Numbered from the stretch's first letter, positions 51,325 through 60,984 are shown. The stretch: DNA of 64,000 bases from Dyadobacter psychrotolerans (GCF_004349265.1 NZ_SMFL01000004.1:529150-593149); one strand, 5' to 3'. The notes: a model not told the origin generated them from the letters alone. Numbers and translations: made by a program.

Positions 51325-51918
51325 CTATTTTATTGCAGCAATGGCGGCAGCATAATCAGGCTCCTGTCCAATTTCGGGAACCTGTTGCTCGTACACAATT
51401 TTACCTTCCGGATTCACAACAATCACCGCGCGGCTCAGCAATCCTTTCATGGGGCCATCCGCAATTTGCACTCCGTATTTGTTTCCAAAATCAGATCTGA
51501 AATCGGAAAGCATCACAACGTTATTAATTCCTTCTGCGCCGCAAAAGGCTTTTTGTGCAAACGGGAGGTCTTTGGAGATACACAGCACTGTTGTATTTTT
51601 CAGGCTCGCCGCATCTTCGTTGAATTTTCTTACAGACTTGGAACAAACGCCGGTATTTACGCTTGGGAAAATATTCATGATCACATATTTGCCCTTGAAA
51701 TCTGACGAGGATTTATCTTTAAGGTCAACTCCGGTTAAAGTGAAATCCTTAATTTCTGTTCCAACCGCAGGTAATTTGCCAACTGTATGGATGGTTTTAC
51801 CTCCCAATGTGATGGCTGTTCCTGCTGTCTGAGCAAAAATGTTAGTAGTGATCAAAAGCACGGCTGCTCCAATCAAAAGGATTTTAACGGTAGATAAAGT
51901 TTTTTCTAAGTTGGTCAT
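51325..51918 (-). CDS. tpx: Exported thiol peroxidase
   Basis: 197 codons. The Tpx core is clear: GKLPAVGTEIKDFTLTG, the peroxidatic Cys92 in FPSVNTGVCSKSVRKFN, the resolving Cys126 in DLPFAQKAFCGAEGI, then RAVIVVNPEGKIVY and the ending VPEIGQEPDY. Such two-Cys enzymes reduce hydroperoxides using thioredoxin. Unlike the usual 165-residue cytoplasmic form, this one begins with about 30 extra residues that form a signal peptide (LLIGAAVLLITTNIFAQ), so it should work in the periplasm, where another reductant would be needed. It is a single gene. Confidence 0.92.
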   Translation of the reverse strand: MTNLEKTLSTVKILLIGAAVLLITTNIFAQTAGTAITLGGKTIHTVGKLPAVGTEIKDFTLTGVDLKDKSSSDFKGKYVIMNIFPSVNTGVCSKSVRKFNEDAASLKNTTVLCISKDLPFAQKAFCGAEGINNVVMLSDFRSDFGNKYGVQIADGPMKGLLSRAVIVVNPEGKIVYEQQVPEIGQEPDYAAAIAAIK

Positions 51919-52060
51919 GCAGTTATTTTTGGATAAAGTTGAATTTTCGAATTTACGAAGAAAACTGACACCAGTCTGCTGACTTTCCTACAAAGTCTCC
52001 AAGAATGAACGCTTGGTAATTATTCTTAAATTGACCTGTTTTACAACTAACTGACCCGAA

Positions 52061-53041
52061 TCAAGCCAAAGCATTTTTATTGTATTTGCTTCGGTATTCT
52101 AGCGGAGACATGCCCGTAATTTTCCTGAATACTTCACGAAACGCTTTCACGTCCGAATAACCGACGTCGTACATTACTTCGTTAATCGTTTTGCGACTGG
52201 TTTCAAAAGCCTTTTTGGCTGACTCGATTTTTACACGCTGCGCATACTCACCGGGTGTGTTGCCGGTAGCTTTGATAAATCTTCTGTCGAAATTTCGTCG
52301 GCCAACCGCAAATTGTGACGATAGCGCTTCAACGGAGATTTTCTCTTCCAATTTGCTTTCAATATATGCCTGGGCTTTTTGGACCATATCATCCCCATGC
52401 AGTTTTTGTCCGGTGAATATGGTAAACTCCGACTGGCTCTGCCTGTCCAGTTCGATTTGAAATACTTTGGAACAAAAAATGGCGGTTTGTCTGTCGTAAT
52501 ATTTTTCTACCAGATAAATGACCAGATTCAAAAATGAATAGGCTCCGCCGTTTGTATAAATGCCATTCTCATCTGTGATCAGCTTATCTGTCTGAAGATT
52601 CACTTTGGGGAACATTGCTCTGAAAGTATCTGCAACTGCCCAGTGTGTGGAGCAGCTTTTTCCATCCAGCAGACCAGAGGATGCGAGCATAAAAGCACCG
52701 GTGCAGATACTCGCTATTTCTGCTCCTTGTTTGTACTGTTTTTCGATCCACTCAATAACTAATTTGTTCTCCTTCACCGCAGATTGAAAATTGTGGTTTA
52801 AAGAAGGAATAATGACCAGGCTGGTTTTTGCGATTGCTGTTATATGAGTGTGTGGCCTTACGGTAAAAAGACCTTCGTGAAAATCAATTTCCTTTGAAAC
52901 TCCAGCCAGCTCGATCCTAAACAATTCCTTGCCGGATTTTTCTTTCCAGTAAGCATTTGCCCTTGTGAAGATTTTGTAAGTACCCACGATACTGCTGAGG
53001 TTATTCTCGCCATCGGGAACAATGATTGTTAGATGTTTCAT
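52061..53041 (-). CDS. GlxA-family regulator (DJ-1/PfpI plus AraC)
   Basis: 326 codons from the ATG ending at 53041, since the family begins MKHLTIIVPDGENNLSSIVG. A TTG five codons upstream overlaps a possible -7 element TATCTTTG (53054-53061) and is unlikely. The N-terminal half is a class I glutamine-amidotransferase-like DJ-1/PfpI domain with its Cys in IASICTGAFMLASSGLLDGK. The C-terminal 100 residues are an AraC double helix-turn-helix (FAVGRRNFDRRFIKATG, INEVMYDVGYSDVKAFREVF). Such proteins regulate transcription, and their DJ-1 part is normally a ligand sensor, not an enzyme. It is divergent from the SRPBCC gene at 53236, a likely target. Confidence 0.9.
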   Translation of the reverse strand: MKHLTIIVPDGENNLSSIVGTYKIFTRANAYWKEKSGKELFRIELAGVSKEIDFHEGLFTVRPHTHITAIAKTSLVIIPSLNHNFQSAVKENKLVIEWIEKQYKQGAEIASICTGAFMLASSGLLDGKSCSTHWAVADTFRAMFPKVNLQTDKLITDENGIYTNGGAYSFLNLVIYLVEKYYDRQTAIFCSKVFQIELDRQSQSEFTIFTGQKLHGDDMVQKAQAYIESKLEEKISVEALSSQFAVGRRNFDRRFIKATGNTPGEYAQRVKIESAKKAFETSRKTINEVMYDVGYSDVKAFREVFRKITGMSPLEYRSKYNKNALA

Positions 53042-53235
53042 GGAATTTTTAAACAAAGATAAAAAACCGACATGTCCAAATCAACCCGTCACATTGTCCA
53101 TTTTGCACCGTATGAAAGTGATATTAGTAAAATACATTTGTCTTAAAATTAACTCAACCTTAAAGATTAACTGACTCGTTTTCTTTAAGTATGCTGATAT
53201 GCTTGTGTTTTTAAACCTTTAACTGCCAACAAAAT

Positions 53236-53724
53236 ATGACTGGACAGGATTTTACTACCACACTGCTGGTAGACCAAACACCAAATCAGGCTTTCGCTGC
53301 TATCAGTAATGTCCGCCGATGGTGGTCAGAAGAAATTAAGGGCTGTACGGAAAAGCTTCACGACGAATTTGCTTATCATTATGAAGATGTGCATCGCTGC
53401 AAAATGAAGCTAATTGAAGTTATCGCTGATAGAAAAATGGTTTGGCTTGTATTGGAAAATTACTTCAAGTTCACAAAGGATGAAAGCGAATGGAGCGGTA
53501 CCAAAATTATTTTTGACCTATCGGAAAAGGACGGAAAAACGCAGATACGATTTACACATGAAGGCCTGGTTCCGGAGTATGAATGTTTCGAGATCTGCCG
53601 GGATGCCTGGACGACTTATATTCAAATCAGCCTGAGAAATCTCATCACCACCGGAAAGGGCCAACCAAACGCGACAGGAATGCCACAGACAGAAAATGAG
53701 AAAAAAATCAGTGTCAATGGATGA
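53236..53724 (+). CDS. SRPBCC (AHSA1-like) protein
   Basis: 162 codons, one START/Bet v1-type cavity fold: TTTLLVDQTPNQAFAAISNV at the start, then RRWWSEEIKGCTEKLHDEFA, and GTKIIFDLSEKDGKTQIRFT followed by HEGLVPEYECFEICRDAWTT. Bacterial AHSA1-like proteins bind hydrophobic ligands, and many small ones lie beside regulators. It is divergent from the GlxA-type regulator with a 194-base gap and 148 bases ahead of the NmrA-like gene. The function is not known. Confidence 0.87.
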   Translation: MTGQDFTTTLLVDQTPNQAFAAISNVRRWWSEEIKGCTEKLHDEFAYHYEDVHRCKMKLIEVIADRKMVWLVLENYFKFTKDESEWSGTKIIFDLSEKDGKTQIRFTHEGLVPEYECFEICRDAWTTYIQISLRNLITTGKGQPNATGMPQTENEKKISVNG

Positions 53725-53872
53725 GGCTTTATTTCAGGTTAGGATGGCTCACCTGGAGTAAAGCCGTAATAAAATTGCAGGATATCTTTTTTGGCTACAA
53801 CAACCATAGATTCGGCTACTTCTGTTTGGCTGGTGCGGCACAACTTTGCATCATCAAAAAAACAGAAACAAA

Positions 53873-54763
53873 ATGAAAATCACATTAACAGGATCACTAG
53901 GACACATAGGAAAACCGCTGGTAAAGGAGCTGGTTCAAAAAGGACATGCTGTAACCGTAATCAGCAGCAACCCGGGAAAACAAAAGGAAATTGAGACGGA
54001 AGGAGCTGTCGCTGCAATTGGTTCTATGGAAGACACTTATTTTCTCGCGTCCGCTTTCTCCGGCGCAGATGCAGTGTACACAATGGTGCCTCCTGGCAAC
54101 TATTTTGACCTGAATATTGATTTGCTGGCACATTATCACAACATCGGCAACAACTATGCGCAGGCCATTAAGCGTTCGGGTGTAAAGCATTTGGTTAACC
54201 TCAGTACAATTGGAGGAAATTTGGAGAAAGGCAGCGGAATATTACGCGGCGCACATGATGTAGAGCAAATACTAAACGCACTGCCATCAGACGTAACCAT
54301 TACCCATATGCGTCCCACCTCATTCTACTATAATTTATATGGTTATGCCAGCATGATAAAGGATTTGGGTTACATCGCAGCAAATTATGGCGACACAGGC
54401 ATACCCTGGGTTTCTCCGATTGACATTGCTGCGGCCATAGCAGATGAACTATTGTCAGTAGCATCAGGCAGAAAAGTTCGTTACGTAGCCAGCGAAGAGC
54501 TCACTGGTCAGCAGACTGCCAAAATTTTAGGCACAGCCATCGGAAAACCTGATCTGCAATGGATCGTCATTTCTGATGAAGAAACCCTGGCTGGTCTGAA
54601 AGCGATTGGGATGAATCCAAAAATTGCAGCGGGTCTGGTTGAAATGTATGGGGCTTTACAAACCGGATTACTTGCCGAAGATTATCATCTTGACAAGCCG
54701 GCAGAAATGGGAAAAGTAAAACTGGCGGATTTTGCTTTGGAATTTGCAGAAGCATTCAAATGA
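53873..54763 (+). CDS. NmrA-like NAD(P)-binding protein
   Basis: 296 codons from the ATG at 53873, which starts MKITLTGSLGHIGKPLVKEL. An upstream TTG at 53846 is unlikely. The Rossmann motif is TGSLGHIG, the second strand ends VTVISSNPGKQKE, and then AVYTMVPPGNYFDLN and HLVNLSTIGGNLEKGSG appear. The SDR catalytic Tyr-xxx-Lys is absent, typical of the atypical NmrA/HSCARG group, which bind NAD(P) and often report redox state rather than catalyse. Quinone reductase-type members also exist. The AraC gene follows after 93 bases on the same strand. Confidence 0.87.
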   Translation: MKITLTGSLGHIGKPLVKELVQKGHAVTVISSNPGKQKEIETEGAVAAIGSMEDTYFLASAFSGADAVYTMVPPGNYFDLNIDLLAHYHNIGNNYAQAIKRSGVKHLVNLSTIGGNLEKGSGILRGAHDVEQILNALPSDVTITHMRPTSFYYNLYGYASMIKDLGYIAANYGDTGIPWVSPIDIAAAIADELLSVASGRKVRYVASEELTGQQTAKILGTAIGKPDLQWIVISDEETLAGLKAIGMNPKIAAGLVEMYGALQTGLLAEDYHLDKPAEMGKVKLADFALEFAEAFK

Positions 54764-54856
54764 ACACTCGTGCAACTTTGTGTTTTTAGTGGCAAAAATG
54801 AGAAAATCACCTAAGGCATGACATTGGCATGAACGAGATAATCAGTACATTGTAAT

Positions 54857-55771
54857 ATGGCAAATATGGAACCTTACCGTCTCAGGACGATATCTGAATG
54901 GCATCAGTTCAGGTACTTACCAAAACCTGAGCACCCGTTAATCAGCGTGGTCAATTTTGCGGACGTAAAACGGCTGCGTGAGGATGAACCCAGGAGTATT
55001 GTAAATGAATTTTACTCCATCGCGCTTAAAAGAAGTCCCAACGCAAAAATGAAATATGGTCAGCAGGAATATGACTTTGAAGAAGGCGTTATGTTTTTTA
55101 TTTCACCGGGGCAGGTTTTTTCCATCGAGGCCGAAGGGGATATAAAGCATACGGGATGGTCGTTGCTCATCCATCCGGATTTTCTTTGGAATACACCTCT
55201 GGCTCAAAAAATAAAACAATACGAGTATTTTAGTTATTCGGTTCATGAAGCCCTGCATCTTTCGGAAAAAGAGGAAACGATGATTGCGGGAATCATTCAA
55301 AATATTGAACAGGAATATCATTCAAACATTGATAAGTTTAGCCAGGATGTAATTATCGCTCAGCTGGAATTACTATTTACCTATGCAGAAAGGTTTTATC
55401 AGCGCCAGTTCATCACCAGGAAAATCACCAACCATGCTATCCTCAACCGTCTGGAAAGTATTTTGAAAGATTACTTTAACAGTGATTCGCTGGCAAAGAA
55501 GGGATTGCCGACCGTTCAGTACGTCGCTGAAACTTTAAACCTTTCACCGAATTATTTAAGCGGTCTTCTGAAGGTACTGACCGGACAAAGTACGCAACAG
55601 CATATCCATGATAAACTGATAGAAAAGGCAAAAGAACAGCTGTCTGTTACGGGTTTATCTGTAAGTGAAATTGCATATGAACTGGGTTTTGAGCATCCTC
55701 AGTCTTTCAGCAAACTGTTTAAAACCAAAACCAATCTTTCTCCGCTGGAATTCAGACAATCGTTTAATTAA
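54857..55771 (+). CDS. AraC-family transcriptional regulator
   Basis: 304 codons. The cupin-like N-terminal half shows KYGQQEYDFEEGVMFFISPG and HTGWSLLIHPDFLWNTPLAQ, then VHEALHLSEKEE. The C-terminal double helix-turn-helix has YVAETLNLSPNYLSGLLK and VSEIAYELGFEHPQSFSKLF. It is a close relative of the AraC protein at 62824, with the same phrases in the same order (ISPGQVFSIE against APGQVFTVEN), so both respond to similar classes of signal. It follows the NmrA-like gene on the same strand by 93 bases. Confidence 0.9.
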   Translation: MANMEPYRLRTISEWHQFRYLPKPEHPLISVVNFADVKRLREDEPRSIVNEFYSIALKRSPNAKMKYGQQEYDFEEGVMFFISPGQVFSIEAEGDIKHTGWSLLIHPDFLWNTPLAQKIKQYEYFSYSVHEALHLSEKEETMIAGIIQNIEQEYHSNIDKFSQDVIIAQLELLFTYAERFYQRQFITRKITNHAILNRLESILKDYFNSDSLAKKGLPTVQYVAETLNLSPNYLSGLLKVLTGQSTQQHIHDKLIEKAKEQLSVTGLSVSEIAYELGFEHPQSFSKLFKTKTNLSPLEFRQSFN

Positions 55772-55885
55772 GTCTGGCTGGTACCTAAAAAATAAATTGA
55801 CCTACATTCCTGGAAAATATTGGAATGTTTATTTACTTTGTAATACAAAGTACTTTATTTTGTTTCAATTTAAATCCGAAAGACC

Positions 55886-56221
55886 ATGACACAGCAAAAC
55901 GAATTGACCAACGGGCTTCATCCGGCTCCCCTTAATAAAAGGATGTTGAAGGGTGCAGGCATTGCCTTGATTTTAATCACAGCGTTTCTTCTTTCCGCGG
56001 GAGAATCAAACCCGGCCTGGCCAAAATTCTGGATGATCAGACCGCTCGTAATTGTTCCGCTGGCAGGTGCGGTAGGAGGTGCCGTTTATTACAATCTGGA
56101 TTGTCTGCGTTATCAGGGTGGCTGGAAAAAGGTCCTGGCTAACGTATTAAGTCTGGTTATATACATCATAGGCCTGTGGATGGGTACTATTTTAGGTTTG
56201 GACGGTACGATGTGGGATTGA
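55886..56221 (+). CDS. Small conserved membrane protein (sometimes labelled KefB-like)
   Basis: 111 codons with three likely membrane helices: GIALILITAFLLSAGE, RPLVIVPLAGAVGGAVYYNL and LSLVIYIIGLWMGTILGLDG. I recall this family in many Bacteroidota under the doubtful label potassium transporter KefB. It is far too short for that antiporter, and the label may come from location. It lies 296 bases before kup on the same strand, with a terminator between. I would describe it as unknown. Confidence 0.8.
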   Translation: MTQQNELTNGLHPAPLNKRMLKGAGIALILITAFLLSAGESNPAWPKFWMIRPLVIVPLAGAVGGAVYYNLDCLRYQGGWKKVLANVLSLVIYIIGLWMGTILGLDGTMWD

Positions 56222-56259
56222 TCTATGTAGGAATATTATATACAATTTTAAAAAATGTG

Positions 56260-56307
56260 AACGGCTGAACTCGGGAAACTTTCCGGCTTCAGCTGTTTTG
56301 TTTTTTA
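56260..56307 (+). terminator. Terminator between the small membrane protein gene and kup
   Basis: AACGGCTGAA pairs with TTCAGCTGTT (one G-U), followed by TTTTGTTTTTTAT. Confidence 0.75.
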
Positions 56308-56501
56308 TGGGGTGATGTCCGGAAGTGGTTACCATTTTTCAGGTTTTTCGTATCAATACGACAAATTTCTTTCGAATAAAATAGCGGTAAAAATGACATG
56401 CCTTTTGATGGCGCATTGATCTGGAAAGAACAGATTATGCAATGTGAAGGTATTACCGCATATTTGCGAAATATTGCACAACTACAAAAAACACCACAAC
56501 T

Positions 56502-56517
56502 GAAAACGAACGTTAAA
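56502..56517 (-). promoter_or_regulatory. TetR-box-like sequence at the kup start
   Basis: TTTAACGTTCGTTTTC on the minus strand. The first 13 bases equal the perfect TetR operator at 61644. It ends on the first base of the kup start codon. It may be chance. Confidence 0.3.
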
Positions 56518-58454
56518 TGAGTTCAAAACATAATGAAAAGGCCTCTGCTGCGGGCCTTCTGGTTGCCCTTGGTATCATCTTTGGTGATATCGGTACATCT
56601 CCACTTTACGCGATGCAGGCTATCATCGGTAATGCCCCCATCGCACTTGACGTCGTGTATGGTTCGGTGTCCTGTATTTTCTGGACATTAACTTTACAAA
56701 CCACCGTTAAGTACGTCATTTTGATTCTGCGGGCTGACAACAATGGTGAAGGCGGTATTCTTGCACTCTATGCTTTGGTGCGGAAAAATGCTAAATGGCT
56801 CACTGTGCCTGCCATCATTGGCGCCAGTACGCTGCTTGCCGACGGTATCATTACTCCGCCCATTTCAGTGTCATCCGCCGTTGAAGGTTTGCGGATTTTG
56901 TATCCGCACATTCAGACCATTCCAATTGTCATTGGGATACTCACGCTGCTTTTTGTAATTCAGATATTCGGAACGACCATCGTTGGCCGCGCTTTTGGTC
57001 CGGTGATGCTGATCTGGTTTTTAATGCTGCTGGTGCTGGGCCTTTCTCAGGTACTTTATCATCCCGAAATATTCAAAGCATTCAATCCTTATTACGCGTA
57101 TGAGCTTCTGGCAAAACATCCGGGGGGCTTTTGGTTGCTGGGATCTGTTTTCCTTTGTACAACCGGAGCGGAGGCACTGTATTCTGATTTGGGACATTGC
57201 GGCCGGGGAAATATTCGGATCAGTTGGATTTACGTTAAGACATGCCTGGTTATCAACTACTTTGGGCAGGGAGCTTGGCTTGCCATGCATGTAGGCGAAA
57301 CACTGAACGGCCGTAAACCTTTCTACGAAATCATGCCCGACTGGTGGCTTCTGCCGGGAATCTGCGTTGCTACGATGGCCACAATCATTGCAAGTCAGGC
57401 GCTGATCAGCGGCTCATTTACCCTTATCTCGGAAGCAATCCGATTAAATCTTTGGCCAAAGGTTCGTCTGGTGTATCCCAGCAACCAGAAAGGACAGCTT
57501 TATGTACCAAGTGTAAACTGGCTTTTATGGGCTGGCTGTATCGGAATCGTGCTTTACTTTAAAGAATCGTCTCACATGGAGGCTGCGTATGGTCTGGCCA
57601 TCACGCTGACGATGATTATGACTACGCTTTTATTTTCTTATTACCTTTTTGTTCATAAGATCAATAAAATTTGGGTTGGTGCTTTTATGGTCGTTTACCT
57701 CGCGATTGAAGGATCTTTTCTTGCCGCAAATCTTTTGAAATTTGCACATGGAGGCTGGGTTTCGCTTTTGCTTGCGATCATCATTGCGGATCTGATGGCC
57801 ATGTGGCTCAGAGCCAACGTGATCAAGTTAAGACTGACCGAATTTGTAGATCTGGACAAACACATTCCTTCGCTTAAAGAGCTTAGCAATGATATTAGCA
57901 TTCCAAAATATGCAACCCATCTGATCTTTATGTCCAATGCCGCAGGCGACAATGAGATTGAGAGCAAAATCATTTATTCTATATTCCAAAAGCGTCCAAA
58001 GCGTGCTGACATTTTCTGGTTTGTCCATGTGGAGACTACCGACGAGCCCTACACAATGGATTATCATGTAAATGTGGTGGCGGAAGATGATGTAATTAAA
58101 ATCAATTTCATTCTCGGCTTTCGTGTTGAGCAGCGCATCAATATGTTTTTAAGAAACGTGGTCGAAGATATGGTGCGGAATAAAGAGGTAGACATCACCA
58201 GCCGGTACGAGTCTTTAAACCGCCAGAATATTACCGGCGACTTCCGTTTTGTAGTTCTTGAACGATATCTGTCTGTTGAAAATGATCTTCCCTGGCATGA
58301 AGAATTCATTATGAAGTTTTACTTTGCTGTCAAAAGTATTACCAATACGGAGTCTCAATGGTTTGGATTGGACAACAGTTCAGTGAAGGTAGAGAAAGTG
58401 CCTCTGGTTCTAAATACCAGCAAACAGATTAGGATGCGAAGGGTTTATATGTAA
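56517..58454 (+). CDS. kup: KUP/HAK-family potassium transporter
   Basis: 645 codons. The signature GIIFGDIGTSPLYAMQAIIG lies at residues 19-38, followed by about twelve membrane helices to residue 430 and a cytoplasmic C-terminal domain of about 200 residues. Further family marks are VKYVILILRADNNGEGGILA, GADGIIT-like spacing in LADGIITPPISVSSAVEGLR, and GAEALYSDLGHCGRGNIRIS. It is a proton-coupled K+ importer in the inner membrane. It is a single gene with terminators on both sides. A TetR-box-like sequence touches its start codon, though the link to the regulator at 61055 is only a suggestion. Confidence 0.95.
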   Translation: MSSKHNEKASAAGLLVALGIIFGDIGTSPLYAMQAIIGNAPIALDVVYGSVSCIFWTLTLQTTVKYVILILRADNNGEGGILALYALVRKNAKWLTVPAIIGASTLLADGIITPPISVSSAVEGLRILYPHIQTIPIVIGILTLLFVIQIFGTTIVGRAFGPVMLIWFLMLLVLGLSQVLYHPEIFKAFNPYYAYELLAKHPGGFWLLGSVFLCTTGAEALYSDLGHCGRGNIRISWIYVKTCLVINYFGQGAWLAMHVGETLNGRKPFYEIMPDWWLLPGICVATMATIIASQALISGSFTLISEAIRLNLWPKVRLVYPSNQKGQLYVPSVNWLLWAGCIGIVLYFKESSHMEAAYGLAITLTMIMTTLLFSYYLFVHKINKIWVGAFMVVYLAIEGSFLAANLLKFAHGGWVSLLLAIIIADLMAMWLRANVIKLRLTEFVDLDKHIPSLKELSNDISIPKYATHLIFMSNAAGDNEIESKIIYSIFQKRPKRADIFWFVHVETTDEPYTMDYHVNVVAEDDVIKINFILGFRVEQRINMFLRNVVEDMVRNKEVDITSRYESLNRQNITGDFRFVVLERYLSVENDLPWHEEFIMKFYFAVKSITNTESQWFGLDNSSVKVEKVPLVLNTSKQIRMRRVYM

Positions 58455-58501
58455 AGTGTTTTAAACAGGCTAAAAGTTATAGTTAGCAATGCCAAATTAA
58501 G

Positions 58502-58546
58502 AAAGCATGAAAACTGGCGGACTAAACATCAGTTTTCATGCTTTTT
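58502..58546. terminator. Bidirectional terminator after kup
   Basis: AAAGCATGAAAACT and AGTTTTCATGCTTT pair over 14 bases with a 15-base loop. TTTTT follows on the plus strand, and the minus strand gains a matching A/T flank. The genes on each side converge. Confidence 0.85.
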
Positions 58547-58624
58547 ACGTTTCGTTAAAACTTATAAAAATAGGCAGTGTGCAGGATAATTTGATTGAAG
58601 TAACTTTTGGACAAAAGTTATCTC

Positions 58625-59890
58625 TTATTTGATTTTTAAATCCTGACGCGTTTTGTTAAAATAAACATTATCAAAACCCAGCCGTTCAAATTCCTTTAAA
58701 TCTTCCGACAGGATGTCTTTAAACTTCTTTTTGTCAGAGCGTTTTTTATTCTTGTACTTTTGAAATATCTGAAGAGCCTGATCATACTTGTTCGTCAGGA
58801 GATAATAATTTCCAAGGTTAGCAAGCAGAGAAAGATCTTCCGGATTTTTACCCAGTCCGGTTGTTATATTTTTTCGGGCGTCTTCAAACAAGCCAAGGCG
58901 AAGCTGGTTATAAGCGAGCCCATTGTAATTTTGCCAGGAATTAGCGCCCAATATAATGAGCTCGTTGTATGAACGCACTGCACCTGCGTACTCTTTTGTA
59001 ATTTCCTGGCCTTTAACCAACTCGGTAATTTCCTGAATTCTTTTTTCTTTACCGGAAATACCCGAAGAATCGCTTTCCTGCAGACAGCGTTTCATTGCTT
59101 CCTGTAATACATCAGTTCTTTTTGAATCTGATAAAGCCAGATAAAAAGAGGGTTTATAAGAGGTGCTTACTTTGCTTTTAGCGCAATTACACGCCTTTTC
59201 CGCCTCAGCATCTTTAACACTGAATTTGTTAAGACAGTCATCATAAATGGAAGAAATGTTTTTTGTCGACCAGATATCCCTGTATTCTTTAGAAGATACA
59301 ATTGCCACGACATCCACCGATACAGCTACGCCTTCAGTCACACTGGGATTCCGCAAGCAAAGCGATAAGTCGTTTCTAATGATTGGGATTTGGAAAACTC
59401 CGTTTCGGCTGTTCTGTGCGGTACCTTCGCTGTAAAACGTCGGAACATTAACAGCGTACATGCCCACAAGGTCTTTTCGTTCAAATTGTTTCAGGCCGTT
59501 CGCATCAGTTAGGTAAACGTCAACTGCGCCGCTGCCGGTGGGCTTGATGAGCTGACTGACAATATTGGTAACAAGGCCCGCGCTGATTAAATTAAGTGCA
59601 CCGTCTGTGATCAACTTTGCGATCTGCATTTGCAAACCGGAGCCCGGGACATGTTGTTTTGCATTGTTGGTTGTCACCGTTGTAAAGGAATAATACCAGG
59701 CCACGGTATTGGCCGGCAGTCTGATCGGGACGACAATTCTGTTTTTTCCACCCAGCCTTGCTTTACTGTTTAAATAAATGGTCTGACCTTTTACCAGACT
59801 TTTTTCTTTTAAAACCGTCGTGGTGGACTGCCCTTGTGACAAGAACGTATTGAAGATTACAATCAGAAGAAGGGATATTCTTTTTATCAT
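58625..59890 (-). CDS. Secreted TPR-containing hypothetical protein
   Basis: 421 codons. A signal peptide (MIKRISLLLIVIFNTFLSQG) is followed by an unfamiliar beta-rich region (RLPANTVAWYYSFTTVTTNN and FERKDLVGMYAVNVP) and a Cys pair in EKACNCAKSKV. The C-terminal 120 residues form tetratricopeptide repeats (YNGLAYNQLRLGLFEDARKN, NLGNYYLLTNKYDQALQIFQ). I do not recognise the N-terminal domain. TPR ends usually bind other proteins. It is probably periplasmic, in a single gene converging on kup. No enzymatic motif is visible. Confidence 0.8.
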   Translation of the reverse strand: MIKRISLLLIVIFNTFLSQGQSTTTVLKEKSLVKGQTIYLNSKARLGGKNRIVVPIRLPANTVAWYYSFTTVTTNNAKQHVPGSGLQMQIAKLITDGALNLISAGLVTNIVSQLIKPTGSGAVDVYLTDANGLKQFERKDLVGMYAVNVPTFYSEGTAQNSRNGVFQIPIIRNDLSLCLRNPSVTEGVAVSVDVVAIVSSKEYRDIWSTKNISSIYDDCLNKFSVKDAEAEKACNCAKSKVSTSYKPSFYLALSDSKRTDVLQEAMKRCLQESDSSGISGKEKRIQEITELVKGQEITKEYAGAVRSYNELIILGANSWQNYNGLAYNQLRLGLFEDARKNITTGLGKNPEDLSLLANLGNYYLLTNKYDQALQIFQKYKNKKRSDKKKFKDILSEDLKEFERLGFDNVYFNKTRQDLKIK

Positions 59891-59996
59891 TAGTCAAATG
59901 GTGCCTTAATTATCCTGCAAATATCGCGAAAATATACCTGTGAATGGAATGCCTTAGACGTTCCTGCTAATACCTGGCAATCTCGGTCTTTCCTTG

Positions 59997-60980
59997 TTAT
60001 CTTTTCAAGGCAATTTTATTTTGGATACAGATACTGGCAGAGGTCAAACCACCTCCAAATCCTGCGAAAATGATGATATCATCCGGTTTTACCTTTCCTG
60101 ATTTCAAACCGTTGAACCAGGCAATTGGAATCGAGGCTGCTGAGGTGTTGCCGTAATTTCTGATACTTTCCAGACACTTTTCAATTGGGAAATCCAGAGT
60201 TTCACATACAGCTTCCAATATTCGCAGATTGGCGCTATGAGGGATCAGCCAGTCAACTTTGTCAAGTTTCCTTTCATTTAACTCTGAGAGTTCCCTGATC
60301 TTTTCTACCAGCGTTGAAACGGCCCATTTGAATACCGCACGGCCATTTTGGTGTATTTTATTGTCACCTGTGATCTTCTGGCCATTAATTGCAGCGGGCA
60401 GATTTGACAGATAGAGGTTTTGACCCAGTATACCTTCCGTTTCGGTGATACTCTGAAATATATGATTTTCAGCACTTGCCTCAACAATAACTGCACCGGC
60501 ACCGTCCCCAAACAGGATACATGAGGTTCTGTCTTCGAGGTTGATGACTTTTGAAAGCGTTTCAGCACCAATAATCAGTACTTTTTTATTAGCTCCTGAT
60601 GCGATCAGTCCCTTTGCGAGAATGATCCCATACACAAATCCGGCACACGCTGCCGAAATATCCATGCAGCCCGCTTTACTGATATTGAAGCTGGCTTGCA
60701 CCTGGCTGGCAACACTTGGCATTGTATAATCGGGTGTACTGGTAGCAACAATGATAAAATCTACATTCGAAACGTCTGCGTCATTATTTTCTATCAAATT
60801 CTTAACCGCTTTTATGCAGAGATCACTGGTAAACTCATCCTCTTTTGCAAAATAACGGTTAATGATTCCGGTTCTCTGTCGGATCCACGTGTCGTTGGTA
60901 TCAAGAATTTTTTCAAAATATGAATTATCAATTTTGGTATCAGGTACATAAATACCTATCGCACTGATTGTAGCACTCAT
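59997..60980 (-). CDS. fabH: 3-oxoacyl-ACP synthase III
   Basis: 327 codons. It has the full KAS III triad: Cys112 in MDISAACAGFVYGIIL, His in WLIPHSANLRILEAV and Asn in SIRNYGNTSAASIPIAW. DTNDTWIRQRTGIINRYFAK near residue 28 is the family's N-terminal signature. The enzyme condenses an acyl-CoA with malonyl-ACP to start fatty acid synthesis. Because it sits alone with its own TetR regulator rather than in a fab operon, it may be an extra copy with a special role. A TetR operator lies four bases upstream of the start codon. Confidence 0.94.
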   Translation of the reverse strand: MSATISAIGIYVPDTKIDNSYFEKILDTNDTWIRQRTGIINRYFAKEDEFTSDLCIKAVKNLIENNDADVSNVDFIIVATSTPDYTMPSVASQVQASFNISKAGCMDISAACAGFVYGIILAKGLIASGANKKVLIIGAETLSKVINLEDRTSCILFGDGAGAVIVEASAENHIFQSITETEGILGQNLYLSNLPAAINGQKITGDNKIHQNGRAVFKWAVSTLVEKIRELSELNERKLDKVDWLIPHSANLRILEAVCETLDFPIEKCLESIRNYGNTSAASIPIAWFNGLKSGKVKPDDIIIFAGFGGGLTSASICIQNKIALKR

Positions 60981-60984
60981 TTTA

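Noticed and set aside
51319..51705. 128-codon plus-strand frame
   Set aside because: It is antisense to tpx, whose active-site motifs are clear. It exists only because tpx codons avoid stops on that strand.
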